This document shows positions 8,659-16,578 of a DNA stretch of 64,000 bases, in pieces. A program made the position numbers and the translations under genes. Under the pieces are notes generated by a model, which was not told the DNA's origin, did not search any database, and saw only the letters and a list, made by a program, of their open reading frames with translations. Each line of letters opens with the position of its first letter. Position 1 is the first letter of the stretch. The DNA is from a virus, in the IMG/VR virus record IMGVR_UViG_3300032523_001141, positions 55,991 through 119,990 of that record; one strand, given 5' to 3'.

Positions 8659-9342
8659 CTAGCACGCAAACAATTCAGACGCCTTTAGGACAAACCGCTT
8701 AAGTCGCGGCGCAGCGGGCTGGAGTTCCCAAGACTCCTCGGCCACATATGCTACGGTAACAGGTACGGCATAGCCCTGTACCACCTCTTGCACCTCACCT
8801 ATTCCGCCCACTTCGCTAACAATAAAGCGCATAAACCCCATCTGCTCGCGAATCCATGGGCCGAAGTGCTGTAAAAATTTAACAACTTCAACTGTTAACA
8901 ACTCGGCTTCTAGGCCAGTTAACGCTAAACAGTATAACGTATGACTACCCTCCCACAAACCATGATACTGACTAGAACCGCTAAAAACATTAGCGCCAGC
9001 CTGATCGCCTATCCCGGTTCTTTTCCACGCCCAGCTGCCTCTTTTAATAAGGATAGCGGGACGGTTGTCGGCTTCGTTTGGGAGCCAGCGGGTAATACTT
9101 TCAATAATTATGCTGCTGTTGCTCAGGCCGTTTTCGTCTTTAACCCACGGGCCCTCATCAATAAATTTCTGACGAAGCTGCGGCTCTTCTATGTTATTTG
9201 CGTCGGAGAAGTGCGCGATGAGCAGCTGGCGTAAAAGTCCAGTCACGACGTGCGGGCGCATGCCGTAAGAGCAGAGAGAACTTACGCGCGCAATGCGGTC
9301 TTCCGGGACACGGTCAAGCGGGCAATTATCTTCGTCTGACAT
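8659..9342 (-). CDS. Putative tail completion/terminator protein
   Basis: 227 residues with no enzymatic motif. It has an acidic, Cys-containing N-terminus, a helical segment RPHVVTGLLRQLLIAHFSD, and then alternating strands in a pattern (ITRWLPNEADNRPAILIKRGSW, HTLYCLALTGLEAELLTVEVV, VTVAYVAEESWEL) like gpU/gp15-type tail terminators. Those proteins cap the tail tube and dock it to the head. Position fits: it lies just upstream of the sheath gene and downstream of neck proteins. The start overlaps the end of the preceding small gene by 17 bases, implying coupled translation. The call is from context and secondary-structure pattern only. Confidence 0.45.
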   Translation of the reverse strand: MSDEDNCPLDRVPEDRIARVSSLCSYGMRPHVVTGLLRQLLIAHFSDANNIEEPQLRQKFIDEGPWVKDENGLSNSSIIIESITRWLPNEADNRPAILIKRGSWAWKRTGIGDQAGANVFSGSSQYHGLWEGSHTLYCLALTGLEAELLTVEVVKFLQHFGPWIREQMGFMRFIVSEVGGIGEVQEVVQGYAVPVTVAYVAEESWELQPAAPRLKRFVLKASELFAC

Positions 9343-9499
9343 TTTGTAGGTAATTCTTTAAAAAATCGTCTGTTTGGGGCTCAAGGCGAATTTTAATTGG
9401 CTCGATAAGTTTTATTGGCTTATCCGCAAATTTTAACGGTTTATCCAATAGCCGAATAGTCTGCTGCAATTTTATTTTATCGTCGTTTGCGTCAGTCAT
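9326..9499 (-). CDS. Small charged protein of unknown function
   Basis: 57 residues from the ATG at 9499, which overlaps the upstream stop as TAATG with GGGAA just before it. A Lys/Ile-rich central pattern repeats (LDKPLKFADKPIKLIEPIKIRLEP) with a KP-I-K-L periodicity, and the end is basic. No domain is recognised. Overlap on both sides with neck and tail-completion genes makes translation likely and suggests a minor virion or assembly factor. Confidence 0.55.
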   Translation of the reverse strand: MTDANDDKIKLQQTIRLLDKPLKFADKPIKLIEPIKIRLEPQTDDFLKNYLQNVRRR

Positions 9500-10734
9500 T
9501 AAATTTCCCAAAAATTGTTAACTTTGCGTTTTGACGCCGATGACGACGAGGAGCTGCTAGCCGCAGTGGACGAAGAGCCGCTAGAAGAACTGCTAGACAA
9601 ATGCGAAATAACTAGTTCTTTTGTGTCAGGCCCGTACTCGTGATGCTTTTCATACAGCAATACGTGAGGGCCGTAGTTTAAATGCAGCGTTGAAGTCCAG
9701 TCGCCATTTGCGTCTGTAGTTGTGGCGGCTACGGCGAGGTTTCGGGGCGGGAATTGCGGTTCTGACTCGTCAAACGTTTCTTTTTCAAACGCAAACAAGT
9801 ACGCGTCGGCGACGGGGTTGTCTTCAGCCGTGCGGTATCGCAGGTCGCCGCCGTTGTAGCTGGACGTTACCGCGACGCACCCGGTACCTAGAATCGGCAC
9901 GTCTGGGTAATCTGGCTCATCGTGCGCTAACTGTATTGTATACGCTATGTTGGCAAACGGGATTAAACCCATGATGACTTCATAAATAAGCGGCACACCA
10001 CGAATAGCTGCAGCGACTTTTATGTCATCAATTCGCCACCGCTCGTCGGTTTTGTCGTTGATCCAAATATCGCGGTAATTTAATCCCGGGAAACCTATGA
10101 CTCGCGCTGTGACAACTGGATTCTCGCGCGTAGAGCCGCGGAGCTTGTCGTCTGAATCTTCTTGAATAATTTGCGGGCTTAAATCCCAACACTGCATAGC
10201 AAGCGGTGGATGATAACCACCCTCGTAATTTGTGCCGTAGCAGAGCGGGCAGTCGCCATTGGACGCTTCTTGCGTTAGGGTTTCGCGGCATCTTGAGCAG
10301 GGCGTGCCATAACGCAGGATCTTAAGCAGATAGCCGCTTGTCGATACTTTCTGATGCCGCAACGTTTCTTTGCGAATAATCTCGCGCGCGGTAACCCAGT
10401 CGTGTTCCGCTAATTCTCCCCAGCAAGACGCCGGAGCTGAAACGTACTCCCCAGTCGCTGTTGTTAAAATTACGCGATAATGACTAATAATTAAATCGCC
10501 GGCGTCGCGGCGTTTTGCGTCAGTAGCGTAAACGACGTTAGTTACCGGCGCGCCTACTGTACGCCAGTTATGCGCGTCAGGCAGCCCGGTGTCGCTGGTC
10601 TGCAATTGAAATACGTACGGGCCCGGGTCATTAAAACTGGGCTCAAGCTGCCACCAAACGCGCGTAACGCCCCGGATCATGTGATCTACGGAAACGCGCC
10701 TAAACGGGTAAGACTTTTGCAGCGACATAGGCAT
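9499..10734 (-). CDS. Neck/connector-type virion protein with zinc ribbon
   Basis: 411 residues. A four-cysteine zinc-ribbon-like cluster occurs at about 145-167 (CSRC, then CPLC followed by YGTNYEGGYHPP). Beta-rich regions flank it on both sides, including a short immunoglobulin-like stretch near AVAATTTDANGDW. The C-terminal 35 residues are almost all serine, ending in KRKVNNFWEI. Similar C-x2-C pairs followed by a GT-GGY motif occur in phage head-tail adaptor proteins, but this comes from memory rather than a search. The gene lies in the neck-protein cluster between capsid and sheath. The serine tail is low-complexity and may be a flexible tether. Confidence 0.5.
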   Translation of the reverse strand: MPMSLQKSYPFRRVSVDHMIRGVTRVWWQLEPSFNDPGPYVFQLQTSDTGLPDAHNWRTVGAPVTNVVYATDAKRRDAGDLIISHYRVILTTATGEYVSAPASCWGELAEHDWVTAREIIRKETLRHQKVSTSGYLLKILRYGTPCSRCRETLTQEASNGDCPLCYGTNYEGGYHPPLAMQCWDLSPQIIQEDSDDKLRGSTRENPVVTARVIGFPGLNYRDIWINDKTDERWRIDDIKVAAAIRGVPLIYEVIMGLIPFANIAYTIQLAHDEPDYPDVPILGTGCVAVTSSYNGGDLRYRTAEDNPVADAYLFAFEKETFDESEPQFPPRNLAVAATTTDANGDWTSTLHLNYGPHVLLYEKHHEYGPDTKELVISHLSSSSSSGSSSTAASSSSSSSASKRKVNNFWEI

Positions 10735-10779
10735 TACCGGCGCAAGCAGTAAAACGTTATTATGACCGCGCTGATAGCT

Positions 10780-10820
10780 AAAAAAAAGGGGTTGCGGTCT
10801 TGGACTACCGGAAACCCCTA
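10780..10820 (-). terminator. Intrinsic terminator
   Basis: On the minus strand AGGGGTT (10819-10813) and AACCCCT (10793-10787) form a stem followed directly by a run of T residues to 10780. A short inner CGGT/ACCG pairing can extend it. It lies after the stop of the 118-residue gene and before the zinc-ribbon gene, so it would end or attenuate the upstream unit. The rest of the 110-base gap shows nothing else. Confidence 0.75.
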
Positions 10821-10845
10821 AGATAACATAGCCGAACGAGCAAGA

Positions 10846-11202
10846 TCAGCAGCCGGCCGGTTGAAGCACTCGGCCGGATACGACGCGAGTACCCGGCTTT
10901 CGGCCGGTGTTCTTGATCTCCACAGCGACGCCGAGACTAATCAAGCGATTTGCCTTATGTGGCTTGAAGATATAGTTATTTCCGATTATTCGGTCGGGAA
11001 GGAACGGATTACGGTCCAACCCTCGGTTACCGTGCGGATGCGCGTCCAGAAACTTTTCCGCAACCTTTTGCCGCAGCGTGTAAAAACGAATCGCCGTCAG
11101 TGGCCGAAGGCCCTGCAGCTCACGACCAAAATTAATACGGGCCCGAATTTCGCGCATCGTAATCGCGCACTCACACAACCAAGGCATGGCGCTCTTTGCC
11201 AT
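10846..11202 (-). CDS. Conserved-looking hypothetical protein, 118 aa
   Basis: Starts at the ATG at 11202, with AGGAGC six bases upstream. The protein is basic, with paired cysteines in the N-terminus (WLCEC), a helical arginine-rich segment, and a strand-rich second half ending VVSGRVLQPAGC. No domain is recognised. A longer plus-strand frame covers the same bases, but it has no supporting signals and runs against every other gene. A twelve-residue reading frame with its own strong ribosome binding site ends two bases before this start and may couple or regulate its translation. Confidence 0.6.
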   Translation of the reverse strand: MAKSAMPWLCECAITMREIRARINFGRELQGLRPLTAIRFYTLRQKVAEKFLDAHPHGNRGLDRNPFLPDRIIGNNYIFKPHKANRLISLGVAVEIKNTGRKPGTRVVSGRVLQPAGC

Positions 11203-11204
11203 TG

Positions 11205-11243
11205 TCAGCTCCTGTCGGCCTTGAACATGCAGTTATTACGCAT
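11205..11243 (-). CDS. Candidate 12-residue leader peptide
   Basis: The ATG at 11243 is preceded by AAGGAGCGGTT, one of the best ribosome binding sites in the window. It encodes MRNNCMFKADRS and stops with TGA two bases before the next ATG. The stop region also carries the AGGAGC site of the 118-residue gene, so translation of the peptide would open or couple that gene. It is too short for function by homology. Supported only by the ribosome binding site and spacing. Confidence 0.4.
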   Translation of the reverse strand: MRNNCMFKADRS

Positions 11244-11300
11244 AACCGCTCCTTAGGTAAACCGACGCCATAAATTTAGCGCCGGCTTGTCTTGCCGCTT

Positions 11301-11387
11301 GGCGCGCAAAAAAAAACGCGCCAAAAAACGACATACGCTAACGCAAAATGATAGCTATTTAATATGCCGCTTTTTTGCGCGTTTTTT
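11301..11387 (-). terminator. Large compound inverted repeat / terminator
   Basis: Downstream of the 335-residue gene, the minus strand carries AAAAAACGCGC and AAAAAAGCGGCATA. About 25 bases later come the near-complements TATGTCGTTTTTT and GGCGCG followed by nine T, and then GCGCGCC. Several alternative stems are possible, including an 11-bp outer stem and the tight GGCGCG/CGCGCC hairpin around the T-run. Both strands end in T-runs, so it could terminate in both directions. Confidence 0.6.
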
Positions 11388-11392
11388 AGCTG

Positions 11393-12400
11393 TTAATAAC
11401 GCGAGCGAATACCTGACGAGTATGCGCCGTATTGATATAAAGAGCCCACCTCGCCGTAGCCGCCCTCGAGGTTAATAGACGCCTTTTTACCGCGCACCCA
11501 TTCTCGGTAAGCCTGCCACCGAGCCTGCCCAGCGCGCTCGTAATTGGCTTCTTTATTTTGGTCGCTAATCTGCACCCCAGCCGCTGAGTAATCTAACTGA
11601 TTGCGGCGGTACTGCTCCGCCACCATAAAAAACAAATTAGCGCAAATACCTTCAAGCCAATGATATCTAAACGGAAAATTCTGCGTCGTGAACGTGCCGA
11701 TTGGCGGCGGTACTTCATTCCAATACTGAACAGGCCGCTGGATAGCCAAAGCAATTTCCGCGTCGTCGAACATTAGGTTATCGAGCAGAAAACTCTCGCC
11801 GGGGGCAGAGTCGCGTAGGTGCAGCCTGATTTCAGCTATTGATGGTGGGCCGTCTGGCGTAGCGTTTCCGTGCAAACTACGCGAGATAATTAACGAGAAG
11901 ATATTTGAGAAAACTACGCACGGGGATACTGCCGGGTCTTCACTTACCGTCACTAAAGCAGCTTCGGCGTAGTATATGCCCGGAAACGCCGCCAAGGCCG
12001 CTGTAAGGGCAAACTGCACCTTGCCCACCGCGGCGTCAGTTATTTGCCCGATTAACTCTGTTGGAGCCTGCTGGTTGCCCAGCGAGATCTGTTCTTTTAC
12101 TCGAAGCGTAATCGCGTACCCCGCGACCTGCGCCACCCCCGCGCTAAATCCGACGGTTGTCAGATCTACAGGGTGCCCTGCGTTATCGTGCAATTGCCAG
12201 TCAATTGTTGCGCACTGCCCCTGATTAATGCTGATAGCGCGCATTCGGGTCAAAACGGGCTGGCCGTTAACAGTCGAAACAGGCGCGCTGACGACGTTTT
12301 GTGTAACGGCGGATACCGGGGTAAGCGGCGATGGTGCCAGTTCGTTTACATTGCAGCACGGGGCAGCTGGCGCCGAGCCGGGAGTCGCAATTACGACCAT
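11393..12400 (-). CDS. Putative neck/baseplate-type structural protein with BppU-like domain
   Basis: 335 residues. After a Pro/Ala-rich, Cys-pair N-terminus (PCCNV), residues about 55-165 form a beta-sandwich-like region (QGQCATIDWQLHDNAGHPVDL, YAITLRVKEQ, GIYYAEAALV). It resembles the N-terminal domain of BppU-type baseplate upper proteins. The C-terminal half is helical, with many aromatic residues (YHWLEGICANLFFMVAEQYRR), like a head-tail connector. It starts at the ATG at 12400 with GAGGTG upstream, just after a terminator. Exact role is uncertain, but the neighbours are all structural. Confidence 0.5.
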   Translation of the reverse strand: MVVIATPGSAPAAPCCNVNELAPSPLTPVSAVTQNVVSAPVSTVNGQPVLTRMRAISINQGQCATIDWQLHDNAGHPVDLTTVGFSAGVAQVAGYAITLRVKEQISLGNQQAPTELIGQITDAAVGKVQFALTAALAAFPGIYYAEAALVTVSEDPAVSPCVVFSNIFSLIISRSLHGNATPDGPPSIAEIRLHLRDSAPGESFLLDNLMFDDAEIALAIQRPVQYWNEVPPPIGTFTTQNFPFRYHWLEGICANLFFMVAEQYRRNQLDYSAAGVQISDQNKEANYERAGQARWQAYREWVRGKKASINLEGGYGEVGSLYQYGAYSSGIRSRY

Positions 12401-12420
12401 GTTTCACCTCATTGGGGAAA

Positions 12421-12450
12421 AATAAAAGGCTGACCCGAAGGCCAGCCTTT
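12421..12450 (-). terminator. Intrinsic terminator downstream of 107-aa virion gene
   Basis: The minus strand reads AAAGGCTG, a ten-base loop region containing the compact CCTTCGG hairpin, then CAGCCTTT followed by TATTTTT. The stem is GC-rich and the T-rich tail is clear. It follows the stop of the 107-residue gene, ending the capsid transcription unit 20 bases before the next start codon. Confidence 0.8.
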
Positions 12451-12485
12451 GTATCTTATCACGACGAATCGCAATAATTAAATTG

Positions 12486-12809
12486 TCAATCAAAGCCCGC
12501 CGGCGATGCAGTGCCCAGCGTGTTGCTGGACAGATTGACCTCGTCGATGCTGTTGTCAGCTGTATCGGTAAGGTAAACCGCCGGAGACTTAGTGATAACC
12601 AGGTCTCCGCTATTGAGCGCCTTCTCGAGCGCCTTAAACGCCCGCTGCGAGCCTTTACCGCCGTTGCCAAGCTTAGCTACGAGATCGCCGGGCACAGTGT
12701 ACGTGCCGTTGTCCGCGAGCCGCTTGCCGTGGGCGCCAAGAAAACCAAAGGTCGCTTCCGCGCCTGAGATGTTCTTAACTGTTGTGTATAAACCGGGTAC
12801 AAGTGCCAT
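12486..12809 (-). CDS. Small capsid-region virion protein, 107 aa
   Basis: Starts at the ATG at 12809 with CGGAG eight bases upstream. It is compact and beta-rich: VPGLYTTVKNISGAEATFGFLGAHGKRLADNGTYTVPGDL resembles small barrel proteins. A helical Lys-rich middle follows, then TKSPAVYLTDT. No enzyme motif. Position after the major capsid protein and before a strong terminator suggests a highly expressed minor capsid, cement or head-completion protein. The plus-strand frame over the same bases is a shadow. Confidence 0.55.
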   Translation of the reverse strand: MALVPGLYTTVKNISGAEATFGFLGAHGKRLADNGTYTVPGDLVAKLGNGGKGSQRAFKALEKALNSGDLVITKSPAVYLTDTADNSIDEVNLSSNTLGTASPAGFD

Positions 12810-12828
12810 TGTTCACTCCGTTTGTTAG

Positions 12829-13212
12829 TTAGCCTGCGTCTTGAGCGGCAATCGCCAGCGCGGCCTGCAGACGCAACACCGCGTCAGCGATGTGCGGCTG
12901 CTGGGCCACGACGTCGGCAGCTTGATTAAACGCCGCAACCTTTTCCGAGCCGGCCAGACCGGCAGCGACAAGAACAGCGTCGAGCTGCTCGTTGGCGCTA
13001 GCCAGTTTGGACGTTTCGACCGCGGCGGCCTTTTGCTGCTCTGCCGTATAGAGCACGTGAAGTTTCTGGGCTGCAGCCCACATACCCGAGGCTTCACTTT
13101 CATTACGCGGACGAATGCCGTGCGCTGAAAGCTTCTCGAAGAAGTAGGGCGCCGCCAGCTCGTTTACGAGTACCGCAACGCTCTGATCGGCGGCTTGCTT
13201 AACCTGATCCAT
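12829..13212 (-). CDS. Helical virion-associated protein, 127 aa
   Basis: Almost entirely alpha-helical and Ala/Gln-rich (AEQQKAAAVETSKLASANEQL), with coiled-coil-like heptads in the second half. It starts at the ATG at 13212, with AAGGAG eleven bases upstream. It has no Cys or catalytic motif. It lies between the major capsid gene and a small beta-rich protein with 15-30-base gaps, so the three are probably co-transcribed to the terminator at 12421. A structural or assembly role is inferred. Confidence 0.55.
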   Translation of the reverse strand: MDQVKQAADQSVAVLVNELAAPYFFEKLSAHGIRPRNESEASGMWAAAQKLHVLYTAEQQKAAAVETSKLASANEQLDAVLVAAGLAGSEKVAAFNQAADVVAQQPHIADAVLRLQAALAIAAQDAG

Positions 13213-13238
13213 GTCATGTGCTCCTTGTTACGTTGTTA

Positions 13239-14168
13239 TCACTTGAAGTCCACGCGAGCGAGACCGTTCGTATGACCGAACGAGCCGCCCTGCGTGTTGT
13301 AGGCGAAGTACTCAAGCATGAACGCCTCACGACGGATATACATCGTGGTGGGCTCGAGCTCGTAGTTCTTGCCGATGAACTTCGGCGACGCGAACATGTA
13401 CATCGTGTCCGTCGGGACAAGACCGGTCTTGATCGTGACGATCCAACGGCAGTTGAGGAAATTGGTTTCCGCCCAGCCGTTCTTGATGATGTCTTGCGAG
13501 AAGTCACCACCCATCTCGTCGCGACCGAACTTGAGGAGCTCCTTGATCGTGAGGTTATTCACGAGGCAGGTTTCAACCTCAAAATGCGACGGCGTACGGG
13601 GCATGATCTTGAGAGCATCAACCAGCGTCTCGCGGGTGATACCACCATAGATTTCCTCGTACTGCACAGCGCCCGAAGCGAGGTTAGTCGCGCCGGGAGT
13701 GTCGCCAAGAACGGCGTTAAGAGCAGCAATAAACTTCGAGTCTTCCTCGGCGAGCATGTCCTTGATCATGTTGTCCGACAGAACCTGTCGGATGTCCATG
13801 ACGTACGTACGCAGCTCGTCGACGTCCTTAACAGCGCGGGGCGACACGATCCGGTCAAACATGACGCGGTAGCGAGGGCCACGGATGTAAAAGTTAATCG
13901 GGAGCGTCGCGAACGGAAGCGACACAGCCGCCGGGGAATCGGGCTCCTTGTCCACAACCTTAACGGGCTTGTCAGTATCAACCTGACGGTCGAGCTCGTC
14001 GTTGGTGATGGTCAGCGGCGGCATAATCCGCCGGTAGAACCCGTCTTCACGCATCTTGGTGCGCGTGAAGTCGTTAACCGCATCAATGGCCTGCTTTTGC
14101 ATGCCGGGGGTGTCGAGCTGCTCAAAGAGAGTCTCGTTAAGCAGCTGGATTTCTTGCTGAGTGGGCAT
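13239..14168 (-). CDS. Major capsid protein (HK97-fold type)
   Basis: 309 residues, with a very strong GGAGGT site seven bases before the ATG at 14168. The order fits HK97-fold capsid proteins of contractile phages: a helical N-arm (NETLFEQLDTPG); beta strands and an E-loop-like region (ITNDELDRQVDT, LPINFYIRGPRYRV); the long spine-helix region around DIRQVLSDNMIKDMLAEED; a P-domain; and C-terminal strands with WIVTIKTGLVPTDTMYMFASPKF. Its neighbours are a scaffold-like acidic protein, a prohead protease and decoration-like proteins. Codon use is strongly biased, and this leaves a long antisense frame open over the gene. It is shorter than T4 gp23 but within the family range. Confidence 0.8.
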   Translation of the reverse strand: MPTQQEIQLLNETLFEQLDTPGMQKQAIDAVNDFTRTKMREDGFYRRIMPPLTITNDELDRQVDTDKPVKVVDKEPDSPAAVSLPFATLPINFYIRGPRYRVMFDRIVSPRAVKDVDELRTYVMDIRQVLSDNMIKDMLAEEDSKFIAALNAVLGDTPGATNLASGAVQYEEIYGGITRETLVDALKIMPRTPSHFEVETCLVNNLTIKELLKFGRDEMGGDFSQDIIKNGWAETNFLNCRWIVTIKTGLVPTDTMYMFASPKFIGKNYELEPTTMYIRREAFMLEYFAYNTQGGSFGHTNGLARVDFK

Positions 14169-14207
14169 TGTTGGAACCTCCGTGTTCCGGTGAAGTTAAA
14201 AGGTTAA

Positions 14208-14768
14208 TTATTCCGCAGTGCCGGGGAGATAAGCGCTCCAAAAGGAGAGAGTATCAACGCCGTTGTGGTTGACATGCTTGCCGCTCGATACGACGCCGAC
14301 GACCGGCGTGACGTATACAGTGACAGCAGCGTTCGTAAGAACACCGGCTGTAGCAGCAGAGCCAGAAGAGGTGCCAGTCGGGGCCGTCAGCAGATCGCCG
14401 GGGGCGTACGACAGATTGGCGTTGAACTCAGTCGAGTCAATTTCGTAACCGCCAGTCGCAACTACGCCAGACAACTTACCAGACGGCGAGATTGCCTGAT
14501 GCATAAACCGACCAGACGCAGTTGTGCCCGGGTTGGACACATCGGCATCGGACGAGCCATTCAGCAGGAAGATTGCAACGTCGGTGTTGCGTACGCCGGG
14601 CAGAAAAACTTCTGCGCCGCCGACAACCTCGAGATGCACAACTCGGCCGCGGGGGACTACGAAGCTGACAGTACCCAGCTTAGCCGAGTAGTCGAGCGAC
14701 GCCATGTCGAACCAGCCCTTTTTGATATCAAGGCCATGTTCGAAAGGAAGATCAGGAGAAACAGCCAT
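14208..14768 (-). CDS. Probable capsid decoration/head protein
   Basis: 186 residues, beta-rich and Gly/Ser/Thr-rich (RGRVVHLEVVGGAEVFLPGV, FLLNGSSDADVSNPGTTASG, AAVTVYVTPVVGVVSSGKHV). It has a strong GGAGGT site before the ATG at 14768. The gene sits immediately upstream of the major capsid protein and has the same type of expression signal. This matches decoration or stabilisation proteins that coat the head, which need matching amounts. No motif gives an activity. Confidence 0.6.
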   Translation of the reverse strand: MAVSPDLPFEHGLDIKKGWFDMASLDYSAKLGTVSFVVPRGRVVHLEVVGGAEVFLPGVRNTDVAIFLLNGSSDADVSNPGTTASGRFMHQAISPSGKLSGVVATGGYEIDSTEFNANLSYAPGDLLTAPTGTSSGSAATAGVLTNAAVTVYVTPVVGVVSSGKHVNHNGVDTLSFWSAYLPGTAE

Positions 14769-14814
14769 TGTAAGACCTCCGTGTCTTATTGGTGGTGAAG
14801 TAACGTATTAGAAA

Positions 14815-15237
14815 TCAACTCGTGGGCGGATTAAGACCAAGACCTGTGAACAACTTAATGTCACTTGCCCTGAGCTTGCCGTCACGAGCTCCCACGTACG
14901 AGCTTGTGACGCTAGTATTCGGATCGTACCCGGCCGACTTCTGCGTTACCGGCGCACCAATGCGAGCCATTTCGGCGGCATTCTTGTGCGACGCTAACTT
15001 AATGACCAGTTCCATAGCGCGAACTGGATCTTGCAGAGCAGCGGCCAGCGCTTCCTTCTGGTGCGATTCGATGCGCTCGTTTTCAGTGCACGCCTTCACA
15101 GCCTCGGGAATTAACTGAGCAATTTTCTCTTGCTGCGCGTCGCGACTAGCGAGCACCGACGCAGCCTTGCTCATCGCGACATCGGAAAAACCGATGTAGT
15201 CGATGACTTTTTGAACTAACTGATTCGTATCAGGCAT
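14815..15237 (-). CDS. Helical head-region protein, 140 aa
   Basis: Helical protein beginning MPDTNQLVQKVIDYIGFSD, with a strong GGAGG site before the ATG at 15237. The middle is charged and helical (EAVKACTENERIESHQKEALAAAL). The C-terminus is Gly/Ser-rich with RASDIKLFTGLGL. No recognised family. Its place between the acidic scaffold-like protein and the capsid genes suggests a prohead core or head protein. Confidence 0.5.
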   Translation of the reverse strand: MPDTNQLVQKVIDYIGFSDVAMSKAASVLASRDAQQEKIAQLIPEAVKACTENERIESHQKEALAAALQDPVRAMELVIKLASHKNAAEMARIGAPVTQKSAGYDPNTSVTSSYVGARDGKLRASDIKLFTGLGLNPPTS

Positions 15238-15255
15238 GGAAACCTCCGTTTAAGT

Positions 15256-16536
15256 TCAGCGACCAACGAGTTCGCGCACATGATCTTTCATGATGTCTCG
15301 CAGATGGCGCGACCGCTTGGTGCGAGCCTCTTTGACTTGAAAATTACCGGAACTCTGAAAATTAATAACAGCGTTACCGATCATTTGTAGCTCCCGAGCA
15401 GCCGCCATTTTCGGAGCCATCTCGGGCGCCATTTCAGGGGCCATCTCAGGAGCCATCTCCGGGGCCATCGCCCCTTCGCCACCGCCCTCGGCGGCAAGAC
15501 TCTGAAGCAGCGCTTCAGGCGGAATGCCAAGTTCTTGTAATGCCATCGCCAACTCTTGCAGCGCCTCGTCTTCAGACGGCGGAGCCTGCTCAAGTCCGGG
15601 CTCGCCGCCCGGTGCCGCGCCGCCCATCATTTCTTCAACGCTAACAGCTGGCGCTTCTTCGCCGCCTTCAGCTTCGCCCTCTTCGGCGTGATCTTCGCCT
15701 TCTTCAGCGGCGTCGTCGTCAGCTTGCTTCGCTGTGTAGAACCCAACGAACAGGTCAGCCATCTCGTCAGCTTCGCGCAGGGTGTTCGCGCATACGTCGC
15801 GGACACTGGCCTCGGCCGCAGCCTTATCCAGACCAAGCGCAGCGGCTAACTCGTAGCCAGCCGAAAAAGCGGCAGCCTTGTCGTTATTACGCAGCGCGGC
15901 AAAGTCGGAAGCCTCAAGCTTGCCGTCACGGGGGTCGACGTCGAGCTTGTGTTGGTTGCCCTTTAAATTGCCGCTATTGTCTTTTTTTTCTGTCACCGCT
16001 TCGGCAACGTCTTTTTCAGCCTTTTTAAAAGTAGCTGTTCCGAAGTTGACGAGGTCAGCCAGAATCTCGTTACCAAGATTGCTGCACTTGGTGTGAGCTT
16101 GTTTGAACGATACGTGGCTGTACTTCTCGCCGTCGTTGGTCTTGGCGGGATGCGAGGTGCCTGGGTCGTCTTTCGTACCCTTGTAATCTTTTTCAGCGGA
16201 CGGATCTTCGCCTGTCGCAGCGGCGTTGGTGTTGATGTTTAATTGAACATCGTCCTGACGACCTTCTTGCGACATCTCAGGTGTGTTATCAACAGCGAGG
16301 GCACCCTGCTGTTTCTTAACATCAGCCTCGTACTCAGACGCACGAGCGCCAGTCGTTGCCTTCTGCACATCGTTATCGACGTGCGCGCTGGGGTGCGTCG
16401 ACGCGCCCTGATACCCACCCGGGTCAGCGGGAACCGGCGAGGCCTGCTTAGCAGCCGCGACCTTTTCCGCGTTCTGAGAAATTTCTTCAGCCAGCGCGTT
16501 CAGTTGCGCGAAGAGCGAACGTTGCATCCGTGCCAT
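15256..16536 (-). CDS. Putative prohead scaffold/core protein, acidic with EMAP repeats
   Basis: 426 residues from the ATG at 16536, chosen because AAAGGAG lies eight bases upstream. An earlier in-frame ATG has no site. It is strongly acidic and low-complexity, with a helical N-terminus, a Glu/Asp/Ala-rich centre (DDAAEEGEDHAEEGEAE) and five near-identical four-residue units of EMAP type. The basic C-terminus is TKRSRHLRDIMKDHVREL. Acidic helical proteins with a basic capsid-binding tail next to the prohead protease and major capsid gene are typical of phage scaffolds that are degraded during maturation. No sequence family was recognised. Confidence 0.55.
   Translation of the reverse strand: MARMQRSLFAQLNALAEEISQNAEKVAAAKQASPVPADPGGYQGASTHPSAHVDNDVQKATTGARASEYEADVKKQQGALAVDNTPEMSQEGRQDDVQLNINTNAAATGEDPSAEKDYKGTKDDPGTSHPAKTNDGEKYSHVSFKQAHTKCSNLGNEILADLVNFGTATFKKAEKDVAEAVTEKKDNSGNLKGNQHKLDVDPRDGKLEASDFAALRNNDKAAAFSAGYELAAALGLDKAAAEASVRDVCANTLREADEMADLFVGFYTAKQADDDAAEEGEDHAEEGEAEGGEEAPAVSVEEMMGGAAPGGEPGLEQAPPSEDEALQELAMALQELGIPPEALLQSLAAEGGGEGAMAPEMAPEMAPEMAPEMAPKMAAARELQMIGNAVINFQSSGNFQVKEARTKRSRHLRDIMKDHVRELVGR
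15405..15470 (-). repeat. 12-bp tandem repeats encoding EMAP units
   Basis: About five imperfect 12-base units (gccatctcaggg type on the plus strand) lie inside the scaffold-like gene and encode repeated Glu-Met-Ala-Pro. Copies differ at third positions, so the repeat is not very recent. Confidence 0.75.
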
Positions 16537-16578
16537 AGTTGTCTCCTTTGTACACCGCACATTTTATGTCGGCGTTTG

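Noticed and set aside
10861-11256. 131-residue plus-strand frame
   Set aside because: The minus-strand 118-residue gene has an AGGAGC site and fits the operon direction; the plus frame has neither.
13218-14207. 329-residue plus-strand frame opposite the major capsid gene
   Set aside because: It mirrors the capsid gene exactly, has no ribosome binding site, and the minus-strand protein has capsid features and GGAGGT. Codon bias explains the open antisense frame.
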